This document shows, one piece after another, positions 17,175 through 25,964 of a stretch of 45,824 nucleotides of DNA. The DNA is from Flavobacterium fluviatile. GTDB lineage: Bacteria; Bacteroidota; Bacteroidia; Flavobacteriales; Flavobacteriaceae. Both the position numbers and the translations under genes were made by a program. A model generated the notes under the pieces. That model was not told where the DNA came from. It saw nothing but the letters and a program-made list of their open reading frames with translations, and did not search any database. Positions within the stretch are counted from its first letter, which is position 1. Every line of letters begins with the position of its first letter. Where the stretch lies: the NCBI RefSeq assembly GCF_010645065.1, contig NZ_JAADZW010000027.1, forward strand, positions 1-45,824, written 5' to 3'.

Positions 17175-18572
17175 ATGCAATTAAGCAACGAAGAAGAAGA
17201 TTATAACCTATCCCTATCCAAATTTGAGTCGATGTTAAAAACCAACAAAGTACTCTTTTTTGATTCTGAAGAATTCGAAGAAATTATTCTTCACTATTTA
17301 GACATAGGCAAGGCTAATTTAGCAAAAAAAGCCTTAAAACTTGCATTAGACCAACATCCGAAATCTACAGGCTTAAAATTAGTACAAGTAGAAATGCTGG
17401 TTTACGATGACAAACTCGATATGGCAGAGAAGCTTTTGAACGAGTTGTATGCAATTGAACCTAACAACGAGGAAATTTACATCCAGAAAGCCAATATTTG
17501 TTCTAAGAGAGACCAACACGAAAAAGCAGTAGAATTGCTAAAAATTGCCCTGCAATATACCGACGATTTTGCTGACGTGTACAACTTAATCGGAATGGAA
17601 TATCTCTTTATGGACAACCTTGAGATGGCAAAAGACAGTTTTATCAAATGTCTTGAAGAAGACTTGGAAGATCAGTCTGCATTGTATAACGTAGTGTATT
17701 GCTTTGAATTTTTAGACCAAAATCAGGAGGCTATTGTTTATCTTAATGAATACATCAACAAAAATCCGTACAGTGAAATCGCCTGGCATCAGCTAGGAAG
17801 ACTTCATTATGGTGTAAAAGAGTATGAAAATGCAATTCGCGCTTTTGATTACGCAACCCTGATCGACGAAGAATTTCTGGGTGCATTCATGGAAAAAGCA
17901 AAAGCTTACGAAAGACTTAAAAAATACGCACAGGCAATAGAAAGCTATAACCGTACCATTGAATTAGATGATGCAACTTCATATGCCTTATTGCGAATTG
18001 GAAAATGTTACGAAAAGCTCGGAAATAATGTTCTGGCTCTGAAATATTACAACCAAACTGTTCATGAAGATCCTCTTTTGGACAAAGGATGGATTGCTAT
18101 TACTGATTTCTACGTTCGTCAGAAAAACTTCCAGAAAGCATTATTTTTTGTTAACAAGGCTTTAGCCATCGACAATCAAAATCGTTTGTACTGGAAACGT
18201 TATGCAACCATAAATAAACAAATGAACTTTTTTGAAGAAGCTGAATTTGGTTATAGAAAAGCAGTAGAATTTGGCGATTATGCATTAGATACCTGGTTAT
18301 TCTGGGTAGATATTCTTCAGTTTTTAGGAGAATTCGACAGCGCCATACAAACATTACTACAGGCTTCCGAATATTTTCCGGAAGAAAACGAAATAGAATA
18401 CCGTTTGGCCGGATTGTATTTTATGGTACAAGACAATACAAAAGCTAAATTTCATTTAAGCAATGGCTTGCGTTTGAATTTTGACAATTACATTCTAATT
18501 GAAGATTTATTTCCTGTAGTATGGACAAAAAAAATGGTTAAAAATTATATTGAAAAACATAGGAAACAATAA
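17175..18572 (+). CDS. Tetratricopeptide repeat protein
   Basis: This is a 465-residue soluble protein built almost entirely of TPR helix pairs. Examples are YIQKANICSKRDQHEKAVEL, AWHQLGRLHYGVKEYENAI, FMEKAKAYERLKKYAQAIES and LLRIGKCYEKLGNNVLAL, about one every 34 residues from residue 60 to 440. There is no signal peptide or membrane segment, so it should act in the cytoplasm as a protein-interaction scaffold. Its stop codon overlaps the aroE start (TAATG), so the two are translationally coupled. No client or enzymatic function can be deduced. The 190 bases between repeat copy B and its start have no clear promoter, only a weak TAAATTTA at 17139-17146. Confidence 0.85.
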   Translation: MQLSNEEEDYNLSLSKFESMLKTNKVLFFDSEEFEEIILHYLDIGKANLAKKALKLALDQHPKSTGLKLVQVEMLVYDDKLDMAEKLLNELYAIEPNNEEIYIQKANICSKRDQHEKAVELLKIALQYTDDFADVYNLIGMEYLFMDNLEMAKDSFIKCLEEDLEDQSALYNVVYCFEFLDQNQEAIVYLNEYINKNPYSEIAWHQLGRLHYGVKEYENAIRAFDYATLIDEEFLGAFMEKAKAYERLKKYAQAIESYNRTIELDDATSYALLRIGKCYEKLGNNVLALKYYNQTVHEDPLLDKGWIAITDFYVRQKNFQKALFFVNKALAIDNQNRLYWKRYATINKQMNFFEEAEFGYRKAVEFGDYALDTWLFWVDILQFLGEFDSAIQTLLQASEYFPEENEIEYRLAGLYFMVQDNTKAKFHLSNGLRLNFDNYILIEDLFPVVWTKKMVKNYIEKHRKQ

Positions 18573-19321
18573 TGATTGATATTTTAAGAAGACGTTTTGG
18601 CTTATTAGGCCGCAATATTAGTTACTCCTTTTCCAAAGGATATTTTACAGAAAAATTTAATAATGAAAATTTTGCAGGTAATAGTTACGAAAATTTTGAT
18701 ATTTCTGAAATCAATCATTTTGAAGAATTACTTAAAAACAATCCGGACTTAAAAGGCTTAAATGTCACAATTCCGTACAAAGAACAGGTTATTCCTTATC
18801 TGGATAAGCTTTCAAAAAAAGCAACTTTAATTGGTGCAGTAAATACAATAAAATTCACCAAAAGTGGAAAACTAAAAGGATACAATACTGATTATTACGG
18901 ATTTAAAAAATCATTAAAACCGTTATTAGAACCGCATCATAAAAAAGCGCTTATTTTAGGCACGGGAGGAGCATCAAAAGGAGTCGCTTATGCACTTGAA
19001 GAACTCGATATTCCTTATACTTTTGTTTCAAGAGAAGCAAAAGAAAATATTATTGATTACAATTTAATTAATGCAACAACTTTTGACAATTTTCAAATCA
19101 TAATCAATTGTACCCCTGTTGGAACAAGCCCAAATATCGAGGCTTGCCCAGATCTTCCCTATGAGTTTTTCACGGATAAACATATAGCATACGATCTGAT
19201 TTATAATCCTGCCGAAACTCAGTTTTTGAAAAATGCCAAAGATAGAGGAGCAGTAATAAAAAATGGTCTCGATATGCTTATTTTCCAGGCAGAAAAAGCA
19301 TGGAAAATATGGAATAAATAA
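18572..19321 (+). CDS. aroE: Shikimate dehydrogenase
   Basis: This enzyme reduces 3-dehydroshikimate to shikimate with NADPH in aromatic amino-acid synthesis. The N-terminal domain has the SYSFSK substrate loop (two serines kept, the usual histidine replaced by Tyr), and NVTIPYKEQVIPYL with the catalytic lysine. GAVNTIKF and GYNTDYYGF follow, the latter with the catalytic Asp. The Rossmann domain begins LILGTGGASKGVAYAL, and the C-terminal part has the NCTPVGTSPN and DLIYNPAETQFL family motifs. At 249 residues it is somewhat shorter than E. coli AroE (272) but intact. The ATG shares one base with the preceding TPR stop (TAATG). Confidence 0.93.
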   Translation: MIDILRRRFGLLGRNISYSFSKGYFTEKFNNENFAGNSYENFDISEINHFEELLKNNPDLKGLNVTIPYKEQVIPYLDKLSKKATLIGAVNTIKFTKSGKLKGYNTDYYGFKKSLKPLLEPHHKKALILGTGGASKGVAYALEELDIPYTFVSREAKENIIDYNLINATTFDNFQIIINCTPVGTSPNIEACPDLPYEFFTDKHIAYDLIYNPAETQFLKNAKDRGAVIKNGLDMLIFQAEKAWKIWNK

Positions 19322-19381
19322 ACAAGTACTATAAATAAAGAGGTTAAAACAATTTTCATAACTTAGTATTCTCATTTGTAG

Positions 19382-20140
19382 ATGGTTATGAAAAAACAAT
19401 TACTTTACTTCTGCATTTTTTCTATATATTCATTTGCTGTAAAAGCACAGGAAGGAGATTCCATTCATTCAGAAGGTCCTTTTTCAGAAGCAAGATATCA
19501 CTACTTCCTGAAAACATTAGTTTTCTTTAACGAATATTTGGACACTGATAGTGGCTCATACAACACTACACAATTACGTTTGCTTTATCCTATTGGTAAT
19601 AAAGCATGGAATTTAAGATTTGATTTTCCTCTTGTTTCAACAAATTCAGACACTTCAAACCAAACAGGCATTGGAGATATTGGCGCTGGCATAAGCTACA
19701 TACCGTACATGAAACACAATAACGGCATCTCTTTAAGAGCCAGAGTAATTTCTAACTCAGCTTCAAGTCCAAGTTTTGGAACTGGAAAATGGGTCTTTAT
19801 ACCCGCTTTTTTTTTCGCGAGATATTTAAAAAATAAAAAATATTTATGGATTTCATCATTAGAATATCAAAGGAGTTTTGCTGGCTATAGTAATAGAAAT
19901 GATGTCAATGTATTAGCACTTGAAAACTCCATTTTTTTATTTTTTGGCAGAAACTGGATTGCTGCTGATGCTGCAGTTCGATATAATAAAACTTTAGACG
20001 GATTTCAGAATAATGCTTATTTAGAGCTGGGCAGAAAAATTTCCAACGATGATTTGGTGTATATACATCCCAGCATCGCTTTTGGTAATCAAAAATCATA
20101 TAATTGGGGTTTAGAAGTCGGTTTTTTGGTCTTGTTCTGA
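19382..20140 (+). CDS. Predicted outer-membrane beta-barrel protein of unknown function
   Basis: This is a 252-residue protein with a signal peptide (hydrophobic core LLYFCIFSIYSFAV, cleavage near KAQ). It is followed by alternating amphipathic strands such as TTQLRLLYPIGNKAWNLRFD, GIGDIGAGISYIPYMK and WGLEVGFLVLF. The pattern and the aromatic C-terminus (VLF) fit an outer-membrane beta-barrel similar to transporter or MetA-pathway-like barrels. The first ATG is 19382 (MVMKK...). A second ATG at 19388 gives the more usual MKK signal start, so the true start may be two codons in. It is 60 bases after aroE on the same strand. A specific function cannot be assigned. Confidence 0.7.
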   Translation: MVMKKQLLYFCIFSIYSFAVKAQEGDSIHSEGPFSEARYHYFLKTLVFFNEYLDTDSGSYNTTQLRLLYPIGNKAWNLRFDFPLVSTNSDTSNQTGIGDIGAGISYIPYMKHNNGISLRARVISNSASSPSFGTGKWVFIPAFFFARYLKNKKYLWISSLEYQRSFAGYSNRNDVNVLALENSIFLFFGRNWIAADAAVRYNKTLDGFQNNAYLELGRKISNDDLVYIHPSIAFGNQKSYNWGLEVGFLVLF

Positions 20141-20319
20141 TTTGTTATAAGAAAAATAAGTTTAAAAAACTTTTTTAATTTCCTGTTTTCTAAATTTTAT
20201 AAGGAATCAAAATTTTTATATTTCTACTGGTATAATTAAAAAATCATTAAATCTCAATTATTCTATAATGCGAATAACAAGAATTTTATCCTAAAACATC
20301 TCATAAACAAACGATTTAT

Positions 20320-20350
20320 TTTGTATTTAGAAACACCTTTACTATCTTTC
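20320..20350 (+). promoter_or_regulatory. Promoter of the DUF349 gene
   Basis: TTTG at 20320-20323, a 19-base spacer and TATCTTTC at 20343-20350 (7 of 8 to TAnnTTTG) lie 32 bases before the start codon. Confidence 0.5.
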
Positions 20351-20382
20351 GCTCTGTTTAAATAATCCTTATACATTTAAAG

Positions 20383-22350
20383 ATGTTAGAAGAAAAGAAT
20401 GATAACCTGCAGGAAGCAGATGGAAAGTCAGGAATCGAAAATAACGATTCTGTTCAAGATAATGTAACTCACAAGTCAGATTCTGATGCAACTCAGAAGC
20501 AAGATAGAAACGACGAAGTTAATGAGGACAGTAATCACCAAACTGCATTGGATGCAATTACCAATTCCAATGCTGAAGAAAGTGAAGATGAAACTTTAAA
20601 AGATCGTCATGATATTCCTATGAAGGACTACGATACTTTTTCAATGGATTCACTTGTTGATGAATTAAAAAAGTTTGTAAATACAGACAAAGTCATGTCT
20701 GTAAAAGACCATATAGAAGAAATAAAAAGATCATTTTTGCTTCAGTTTAATCATTTTATTGAAGAAAAAAAAGAAGAATTTAATGCTTCAAATGAGGACC
20801 CAAATGAAGATTTTCAGTACCACTCTCCTTTAAAATCAAAATTCGACGAGTATTATAATATATTTCGTGAAAAAAGAAATGCTCACTTTAAAAATTTACA
20901 AAGCAATTTAAAATCAAATTTAGAAACCCGACTTGCTATAGTAGAGGAACTAAAAGAACTTATAAATCCACAGGAAAATATTAAAGACACTCTTAAGCAT
21001 TTCAATGAATTAAGAGAAAGATGGAAAAATGCCGGATCGATTCCAAAAGATAAATACAATCATGTCTGGAACAATTACCACTTTCATGTTGAGAATTTTT
21101 ATGATTATCTTCATTTAGACCGTGAAGCAAGAGATCTGGATTTCAAGTATAATCTTGAACAAAAACAAAAAATAATTACTCGTGTTGAAGAGTTAGTTAA
21201 CGAAGCAGATATAAGCAAAGCGTTTCGTGAATTGCAGGATTTACACAGAATCTGGAAAGAAGATATTGGTCCTGTATCCAGAGAACATCGTGATATAATT
21301 TGGAATAAATTTAGCGAACTGACAAAAAAAATCCATGACAAAAGAGAACTTTTGTTCGAAAGCCAAAGAGAAAACGAACAGAAAAATCTCGAAATCAAAA
21401 AAGAAATTATTGCAACAATTGAAGTTTTGGCTACTGAAAAAGTGGGCTCACATTCGCAATGGCTGGTACAAATACAAAAAGTTGAAGCACTTAGAAATGA
21501 ATTTTTTGCTACAGGAAAAGTACCAAGCGAAGTAAACGAACAAACTTGGGCTGCATTTAAAACTGCCGTTAGAAACTTTAATACTTTTAAAAATTCGTTT
21601 TATAAAGATATCAAAAAAGATCAAAATGAAAATTTAAACAAAAAAATGGCACTTGTTGCAAAGGCCAAAGAATTAAAGGAAAGCACAGACTTTAATGCTG
21701 CTACTCCAATCATGAAACAAATTCAGGAAGAGTGGAAACAAATAGGTCATGTTCCTAAAAAATACTCTGACAAAATCTGGAAAGAATTTAAAGATGCCTG
21801 CAACCATTATTTTGACAAGTTAAAAGAACATAAAGCCGAAGAAAATAGTGAAGAAGTTGCTGCGTTTGATAATAAAAAAGCATATTTGGATACACTAAGG
21901 GCTTTCGAGCTTACCGGGGATCACAAAACAGATTTAGATGCGATTAAATTACACATCGAGACCTGGAAAGGATTTGGAAAAGTCCCTTTTTCAAGACGAC
22001 ATATCGAGGGCAAATTCAATAAAATACTGGATGCTCTTTTTGAAAAACTGAGTCTCAGTAAGAAAGATACAGAAATGATGCGTTTTTCCAACAGAATCGA
22101 TTCTTTATCAGAAAGTAATGATACACGCAGGTTAGATAATGAAAAGATTTTCATCATGCGTAAAATCGAAGAAGTTCAAAATGAAATATTCCAGTTAGAG
22201 AACAATATTCAGTTTTTTGCAAATACAAAAAATGCAAAGAAAGAAAACTCCATAGTGCTTGAAGTTCGCAAAAACATTGCTATCCACAAGGAGAGCCTTG
22301 AAGTATGGAAAGACAAATTAAATCAATTGCGTAACCTGAGCCAGGAATAA
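20383..22350 (+). CDS. DUF349 repeat protein
   Basis: This is a 655-residue cytoplasmic protein of largely helical, charged sequence. The first 80 or so residues are low-complexity and acidic (D, E, N, S, Q). After that, five DUF349 units can be picked out by a shared pattern of tryptophan, G-x-(V/I)-P and W-x-x-F: around RERWKNAGSIP, HRIWKEDIGPV, RNEFFATGKVP, QEEWKQIGHVP and IETWKGFGKVP. The C-terminal 100 residues form a predicted coiled coil (EVQNEIFQLENNIQFF). DUF349 proteins are widespread in Bacteroidota, but their molecular function is not established to my knowledge. It has its own promoter and a perfect-palindrome terminator, so it is likely monocistronic. Confidence 0.9.
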   Translation: MLEEKNDNLQEADGKSGIENNDSVQDNVTHKSDSDATQKQDRNDEVNEDSNHQTALDAITNSNAEESEDETLKDRHDIPMKDYDTFSMDSLVDELKKFVNTDKVMSVKDHIEEIKRSFLLQFNHFIEEKKEEFNASNEDPNEDFQYHSPLKSKFDEYYNIFREKRNAHFKNLQSNLKSNLETRLAIVEELKELINPQENIKDTLKHFNELRERWKNAGSIPKDKYNHVWNNYHFHVENFYDYLHLDREARDLDFKYNLEQKQKIITRVEELVNEADISKAFRELQDLHRIWKEDIGPVSREHRDIIWNKFSELTKKIHDKRELLFESQRENEQKNLEIKKEIIATIEVLATEKVGSHSQWLVQIQKVEALRNEFFATGKVPSEVNEQTWAAFKTAVRNFNTFKNSFYKDIKKDQNENLNKKMALVAKAKELKESTDFNAATPIMKQIQEEWKQIGHVPKKYSDKIWKEFKDACNHYFDKLKEHKAEENSEEVAAFDNKKAYLDTLRAFELTGDHKTDLDAIKLHIETWKGFGKVPFSRRHIEGKFNKILDALFEKLSLSKKDTEMMRFSNRIDSLSESNDTRRLDNEKIFIMRKIEEVQNEIFQLENNIQFFANTKNAKKENSIVLEVRKNIAIHKESLEVWKDKLNQLRNLSQE

Positions 22351-22371
22351 GGTTTCATCTTTATAAATTCT

Positions 22372-22407
22372 AAAAGGTGTAATGAAAATTTTCATTACAC
22401 CTTTTTT
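22372..22407 (+). terminator. Perfect-palindrome terminator after the DUF349 gene
   Basis: The 17-base arms at 22372-22388 and 22389-22405 are perfect reverse complements with no spacer. They contain the GGTGTAATG/CATTACACC core and run into TTTTTT. Confidence 0.9.
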
Positions 22408-22456
22408 AATGTACGTTCAATAACAAATTAATAAAACAAATCTGTAAAATATTGAT

Positions 22457-22464
22457 TATATTTG
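22457..22464 (+). promoter_or_regulatory. -7 box upstream of the OsmC gene
   Basis: TATATTTG matches TAnnTTTG, 61 bases before the ATG at 22526. No TTTG was seen at the -33 spacing. Confidence 0.45.
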
Positions 22465-22525
22465 AAATAGACATTCTTTTATCAATTTTAACTTAATAAT
22501 TTTATTAATTCTAATAACTATAAAA

Positions 22526-22942
22526 ATGAAATTTACAAGAAAAGCCAATGCCAACTGGAAAGGATCTGGCATGGAAGGAACAGGAGCTATAAGCACTCAA
22601 AGTACAACCCTGAACAATGCTCAATTATCTTTTAAAACAAGATTTGCAGAAGGAGTAGGAACCAATCCGGAAGAGCTAATTGCTGCAGCTCATTCTGGCT
22701 GCTTTACCATGCAATTAAGTTTCTTATTAAACGAAGAAGGATTTGTTGCGGACGATTTATCTACAGAAGCCACAGTTACCTTTGAAGATGGTTCTATCAC
22801 CTTAATCCACTTGGAACTGAAAGGAAGAGTACCTTCTATAACAGCCGAAAAATTTTCTGAAATTGCAGGTAAAGCAAAAGAAATTTGCCCAATTTCAAAA
22901 CTCTTGAAGACCGAAATTACATTAAGCGTTAATTTAATTTAA
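22526..22942 (+). CDS. OsmC family peroxiredoxin
   Basis: This is a 138-residue OsmC/Ohr-fold protein that is expected to reduce organic hydroperoxides with a pair of cysteines. Both are present: C59 in AAHSGCFTMQL, the peroxidatic cysteine, and C121 in KEICPISKLL, the resolving cysteine. GTNPEELIAAAHSGC contains the conserved glutamate (E50). R39 in FKTRF is in a position consistent with the catalytic arginine. It has its own promoter box and a strong terminator shared with the convergent response regulator gene, so it is monocistronic. The sequence is closer to the OsmC branch than to Ohr by its GSGMEGTG start, but the physiological substrate is open. Confidence 0.92.
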   Translation: MKFTRKANANWKGSGMEGTGAISTQSTTLNNAQLSFKTRFAEGVGTNPEELIAAAHSGCFTMQLSFLLNEEGFVADDLSTEATVTFEDGSITLIHLELKGRVPSITAEKFSEIAGKAKEICPISKLLKTEITLSVNLI

Positions 22943-22962
22943 TCCAAGAGTCTGGTTTAGAA

Positions 22963-22996
22963 ATAAAAAAAGCTCCGTTTTTCCGGAGCTTTTTTA
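22963..22996. terminator. Bidirectional terminator between the OsmC and response regulator genes
   Basis: An A-tract, GCTCCG (22972-22977), a six-base loop, CGGAGC (22984-22989) and a T-tract lie between convergent genes. Confidence 0.92.
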
Positions 22997-22997
22997 T

Positions 22998-23717
22998 TTA
23001 TTCAGATACTGCTTTGCTTTTAACTACCAGCCTAAAACCTTCACCATGAATGTTTAAAATTTCAACATCCTCATCAGCTTTTAGATATTTTCTGAGTTTT
23101 GCAATATAAACGTCCATACTTCTCGAAGTAAAATAGTTATCATCTCTCCAGATTTTTGTTAAAGCTAATTCTCTTGGCATTAAATCATTTTCATGCAGAA
23201 TCAGCATTTTTAGCAATTCATTCTCTTTTGGAGATAATTTTATTGGTTCCTCATCCTGAAATGTTAAAAACCTTAATTTAGAGTTTAAATGAAACTTACC
23301 AACATTGAATTCAAACTGAACTTGTTCTGCTTTTGTATCAGAGGATTTTCTTTGAATAATAGCTTTAATTTTCATTAATAAAACTTCAGAATCAAAAGGT
23401 TTGTTAAGATAATCATCAGCTCCGGCCTTGTATCCTTTTAAGACATCCTCTTTCATTGATTTTGCTGTTAAAAAAATAATCGGCACTTCGCTATTTTTTT
23501 CTCTGATTTCTTTTGCTAAAGTATAGCCATCCTTATAAGGCATCATTACATCAAGAATGCATAGATCGTAAACATCCTTTTTGAATTTTTCGAAACCTTC
23601 CATACCATTTTTTGCCAACGTAACTTCAAAGTCATTTAGCATTAAATAATCTTTAAGAACTGCACCAAAATTAAGGTCATCTTCTACTAAAAGTATTCTT
23701 TTATTAATATTTTCCAT
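22998..23717 (-). CDS. OmpR/PhoB-type response regulator
   Basis: This is a DNA-binding response regulator of 239 residues. The receiver domain has the acidic pair in LLVEDD, phospho-acceptor D56 in CILDVMMP, T84 in IFLTAK and K107 in LNKPFD. The C-terminal winged-helix domain (about 132-232) carries LSPKENELLKMLI and SRSMDVYIAKLRKYL, the usual recognition-helix region. It resembles the RprY group of Bacteroidota. The gene starts three bases after the histidine kinase stop, so the two form one operon. Target genes are unknown. Confidence 0.93.
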   Translation of the reverse strand: MENINKRILLVEDDLNFGAVLKDYLMLNDFEVTLAKNGMEGFEKFKKDVYDLCILDVMMPYKDGYTLAKEIREKNSEVPIIFLTAKSMKEDVLKGYKAGADDYLNKPFDSEVLLMKIKAIIQRKSSDTKAEQVQFEFNVGKFHLNSKLRFLTFQDEEPIKLSPKENELLKMLILHENDLMPRELALTKIWRDDNYFTSRSMDVYIAKLRKYLKADEDVEILNIHGEGFRLVVKSKAVSE

Positions 23718-23720
23718 ATT

Positions 23721-25307
23721 TTAATTTATTAGTGGTATTTTTATTATGAAGGTACTACCTTTTCCCTTTTCGCTTTCTACATAAACCTGACCGTTGTGAT
23801 CTTCAACAATTCTTTTTACATAAGCAAGACCTAAACCATGACCCTTTACATTATGTAAATCGCCTGTGTGCTCTCTGTAAAATTTTTCAAAAACCCTTTT
23901 TTGAGCTACTTTACTCATTCCTAAACCATTATCCTTAACCTTTATCAGAATCATGTCTTTAACGTTCTCTGTAAAAACTTCTATTTCTGGAACATTTGGA
24001 GAATATTTTATCGCATTTTCTAAAATATTTACCAGTACATTTGTAAAATGAACTTCATTAACCAGACAAGTAGTCCTTGCTGCATTATAATGTTTTACAA
24101 TTGTACCATTCTTGTCTTCTAAAATTAAATTAACATGCTCAATTGCATCATCTATGATATCATGAATTACATTAGGTTCTTTACTGATATCTAGTTCTTT
24201 TTTCTCGAGTTTAGAGATTCGGAGTACATTTTCAACCTGAGCATGCATTCTTTTATTTTCATCCCTAATCATTTGAAGATAACGATATACCTTTTCCTTG
24301 TCTTCTATAATTTTGGGGTTGCGTATTGCATCAAGAGCTAAATTTATTGTAGCAATTGGAGTTTTAAACTCATGCGTCATATTGTTTATAAAATCTGTTT
24401 TTATTTCAGATATTTGCTTTTGACGAATTAGCTGATTTAAGGCACTTGTATAAGCGATTATGATAATTAGTGTAAAAATTATAGACAGTATCGTAATACT
24501 TACCAACTGCGACAATAAAAATTTCTTTTTGTTCGGAAAAGTAACTGATAATTCATATTTGCTATTTCCTTCATTATCTGAAAAAATAGGAATATTATAA
24601 GTTGCATCTTTATCAAAATGAAACCCTTCAGATTTTATTTTTGTGGGACTCCCGCTATTATAAATTCCGAATTCAAATTTTGTCTTAACTCCATGCTTGG
24701 CCAGTTCATTTTTTAAAATGTTTCGCAACCTTTCTTTCGTAATCCTTTCATCTATTGGCAATGCAGCAGCATAGTCTTTATATGAAATTTGCAATTGAGC
24801 TTTATTTAAAATATCTAAATTGCCGTCTATTTCAATTTTTTTGTCCGGAATAGTACTCTGATTTAAATCTGGATTGTCAATGACACTATTGCTATTGTAA
24901 ATTTCAGTTAACCTTTTAGAACTAAAACTCTTAAAACCATCCGAACTGAATTTTTTATTAAATACAGATCCATTAATATCATATTTTTCAGAACTAATAC
25001 TGTTTTTATAAACTATAGTTTTGTTTGTTTTTGTATTTCTTTGAACAAATAAAATTTCTAATAAATCTTCTTTTTGAGGGATTTTCCCGGTACTGTCTTT
25101 TATATGATTGATTTTATCATAAAAGCTATACTCTTCCTGTTGTTCAAGCTCATCAGAGACATTGCTGATTACTTGGGTAACGTGATATTTAAACTGTTCA
25201 TCATTATTTTCAAATGACGAATTGAACCAATATACCTGAACCAGAATTATACCAATTAAGGACAAACTCATTAACAAAACAAGTATTCTAAAAAATAATT
25301 TATTCAT
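23721..25307 (-). CDS. Sensor histidine kinase (RprX-like)
   Basis: This is a membrane sensor kinase of 528 residues. Two transmembrane helices (about 5-27 and 267-288) enclose a periplasmic sensor domain of about 240 residues with no fold I recognise. The cytoplasmic part has the phospho-accepting H312 in NNMTHEFKTPIATI, the N box (NILENAIKYS), the G1 box (VKDNGLGMS) and the G2 box (GHGLGLAYV). All catalytic motifs are intact. It is co-transcribed with the downstream response regulator (three-base gap). The stimulus is unknown; the resemblance to RprX is by overall architecture and conserved blocks. A TAATTTTG box lies at 25313-25320 (minus), close to the start codon. Confidence 0.92.
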   Translation of the reverse strand: MNKLFFRILVLLMSLSLIGIILVQVYWFNSSFENNDEQFKYHVTQVISNVSDELEQQEEYSFYDKINHIKDSTGKIPQKEDLLEILFVQRNTKTNKTIVYKNSISSEKYDINGSVFNKKFSSDGFKSFSSKRLTEIYNSNSVIDNPDLNQSTIPDKKIEIDGNLDILNKAQLQISYKDYAAALPIDERITKERLRNILKNELAKHGVKTKFEFGIYNSGSPTKIKSEGFHFDKDATYNIPIFSDNEGNSKYELSVTFPNKKKFLLSQLVSITILSIIFTLIIIIAYTSALNQLIRQKQISEIKTDFINNMTHEFKTPIATINLALDAIRNPKIIEDKEKVYRYLQMIRDENKRMHAQVENVLRISKLEKKELDISKEPNVIHDIIDDAIEHVNLILEDKNGTIVKHYNAARTTCLVNEVHFTNVLVNILENAIKYSPNVPEIEVFTENVKDMILIKVKDNGLGMSKVAQKRVFEKFYREHTGDLHNVKGHGLGLAYVKRIVEDHNGQVYVESEKGKGSTFIIKIPLIN

Positions 25308-25366
25308 CGAAGCAAAATTAATATTTTAACAATATACTAAATAATACATTAACCAAATATTAACAT

Positions 25367-25963
25367 TTAAGAATGATTTTGTTTAATATTTAAAATTTTA
25401 AGAATTTTAACAACTTCTTCTTTTGCTTTTTTAAGATTATCATTAGTTATAACAAAATTACTTTTCAGGATACGCTCTTCGTCTTTCCATTGCATTTTCA
25501 TTCTGCTTAAGACCTGCTCTCTGCTTGTTTTATCACGATTAATAACTCTTTCAATTCTTATTTCTTCAGGAGCTGTAACTGTTATGATTATATCACAATC
25601 TTTGTATCGGCCGCTTTCAAACAAAATTGCGGCTTCATAAATTATATATTCATAGTTTTTATTCTTTTGAAGCCATTTCTCGAAATCTTTTTTTACCGCA
25701 GGATGTATAATTGAGTTTAACTGATTTAGCTTTTCACTGTTATTGAAAACAATCTCCGCTAATTTTGCGCGGTTCAGGACTTCATTTTCAAATAAAAAAT
25801 CACCAAAAACAGCTTTAATTTCTGAGATTACAGGCTTTGACTGCATTATTTTTTTGGCTTCGTTGTCAGCGATATATACCGGAACACCGGCTTCTGCAAA
25901 AAAATTGGCAATAGTTGTTTTTCCGCTACCTATTCCACCTGTCAAACCAATAATCTTTGTCAT
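25367..25963 (-). CDS. coaE: Dephospho-CoA kinase
   Basis: This enzyme phosphorylates the ribose 3'-hydroxyl of dephospho-CoA with ATP, the last step of CoA synthesis. The P-loop is IGLTGGIGSGKTT (GGIGSGKT at about 9-16), followed by YIADNEAKKIM with the DxD/E-type binding residues near 32. The lid motif is near INRDKTSREQVLSRM. The length of 198 residues is typical. It starts one base after the glycosyltransferase stop on the same strand, so the two share a transcript. coaBC, an earlier CoA step, is about 6 kb away in the same orientation. Confidence 0.95.
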   Translation of the reverse strand: MTKIIGLTGGIGSGKTTIANFFAEAGVPVYIADNEAKKIMQSKPVISEIKAVFGDFLFENEVLNRAKLAEIVFNNSEKLNQLNSIIHPAVKKDFEKWLQKNKNYEYIIYEAAILFESGRYKDCDIIITVTAPEEIRIERVINRDKTSREQVLSRMKMQWKDEERILKSNFVITNDNLKKAKEEVVKILKILNIKQNHS

Positions 25964-25964
25964 A

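Noticed and set aside
19371..19378. CTCATTTG as a promoter for the outer-membrane protein gene
   Set aside because: It lacks the TA of the -7 box, is only three bases from the start codon and has no -33 element.
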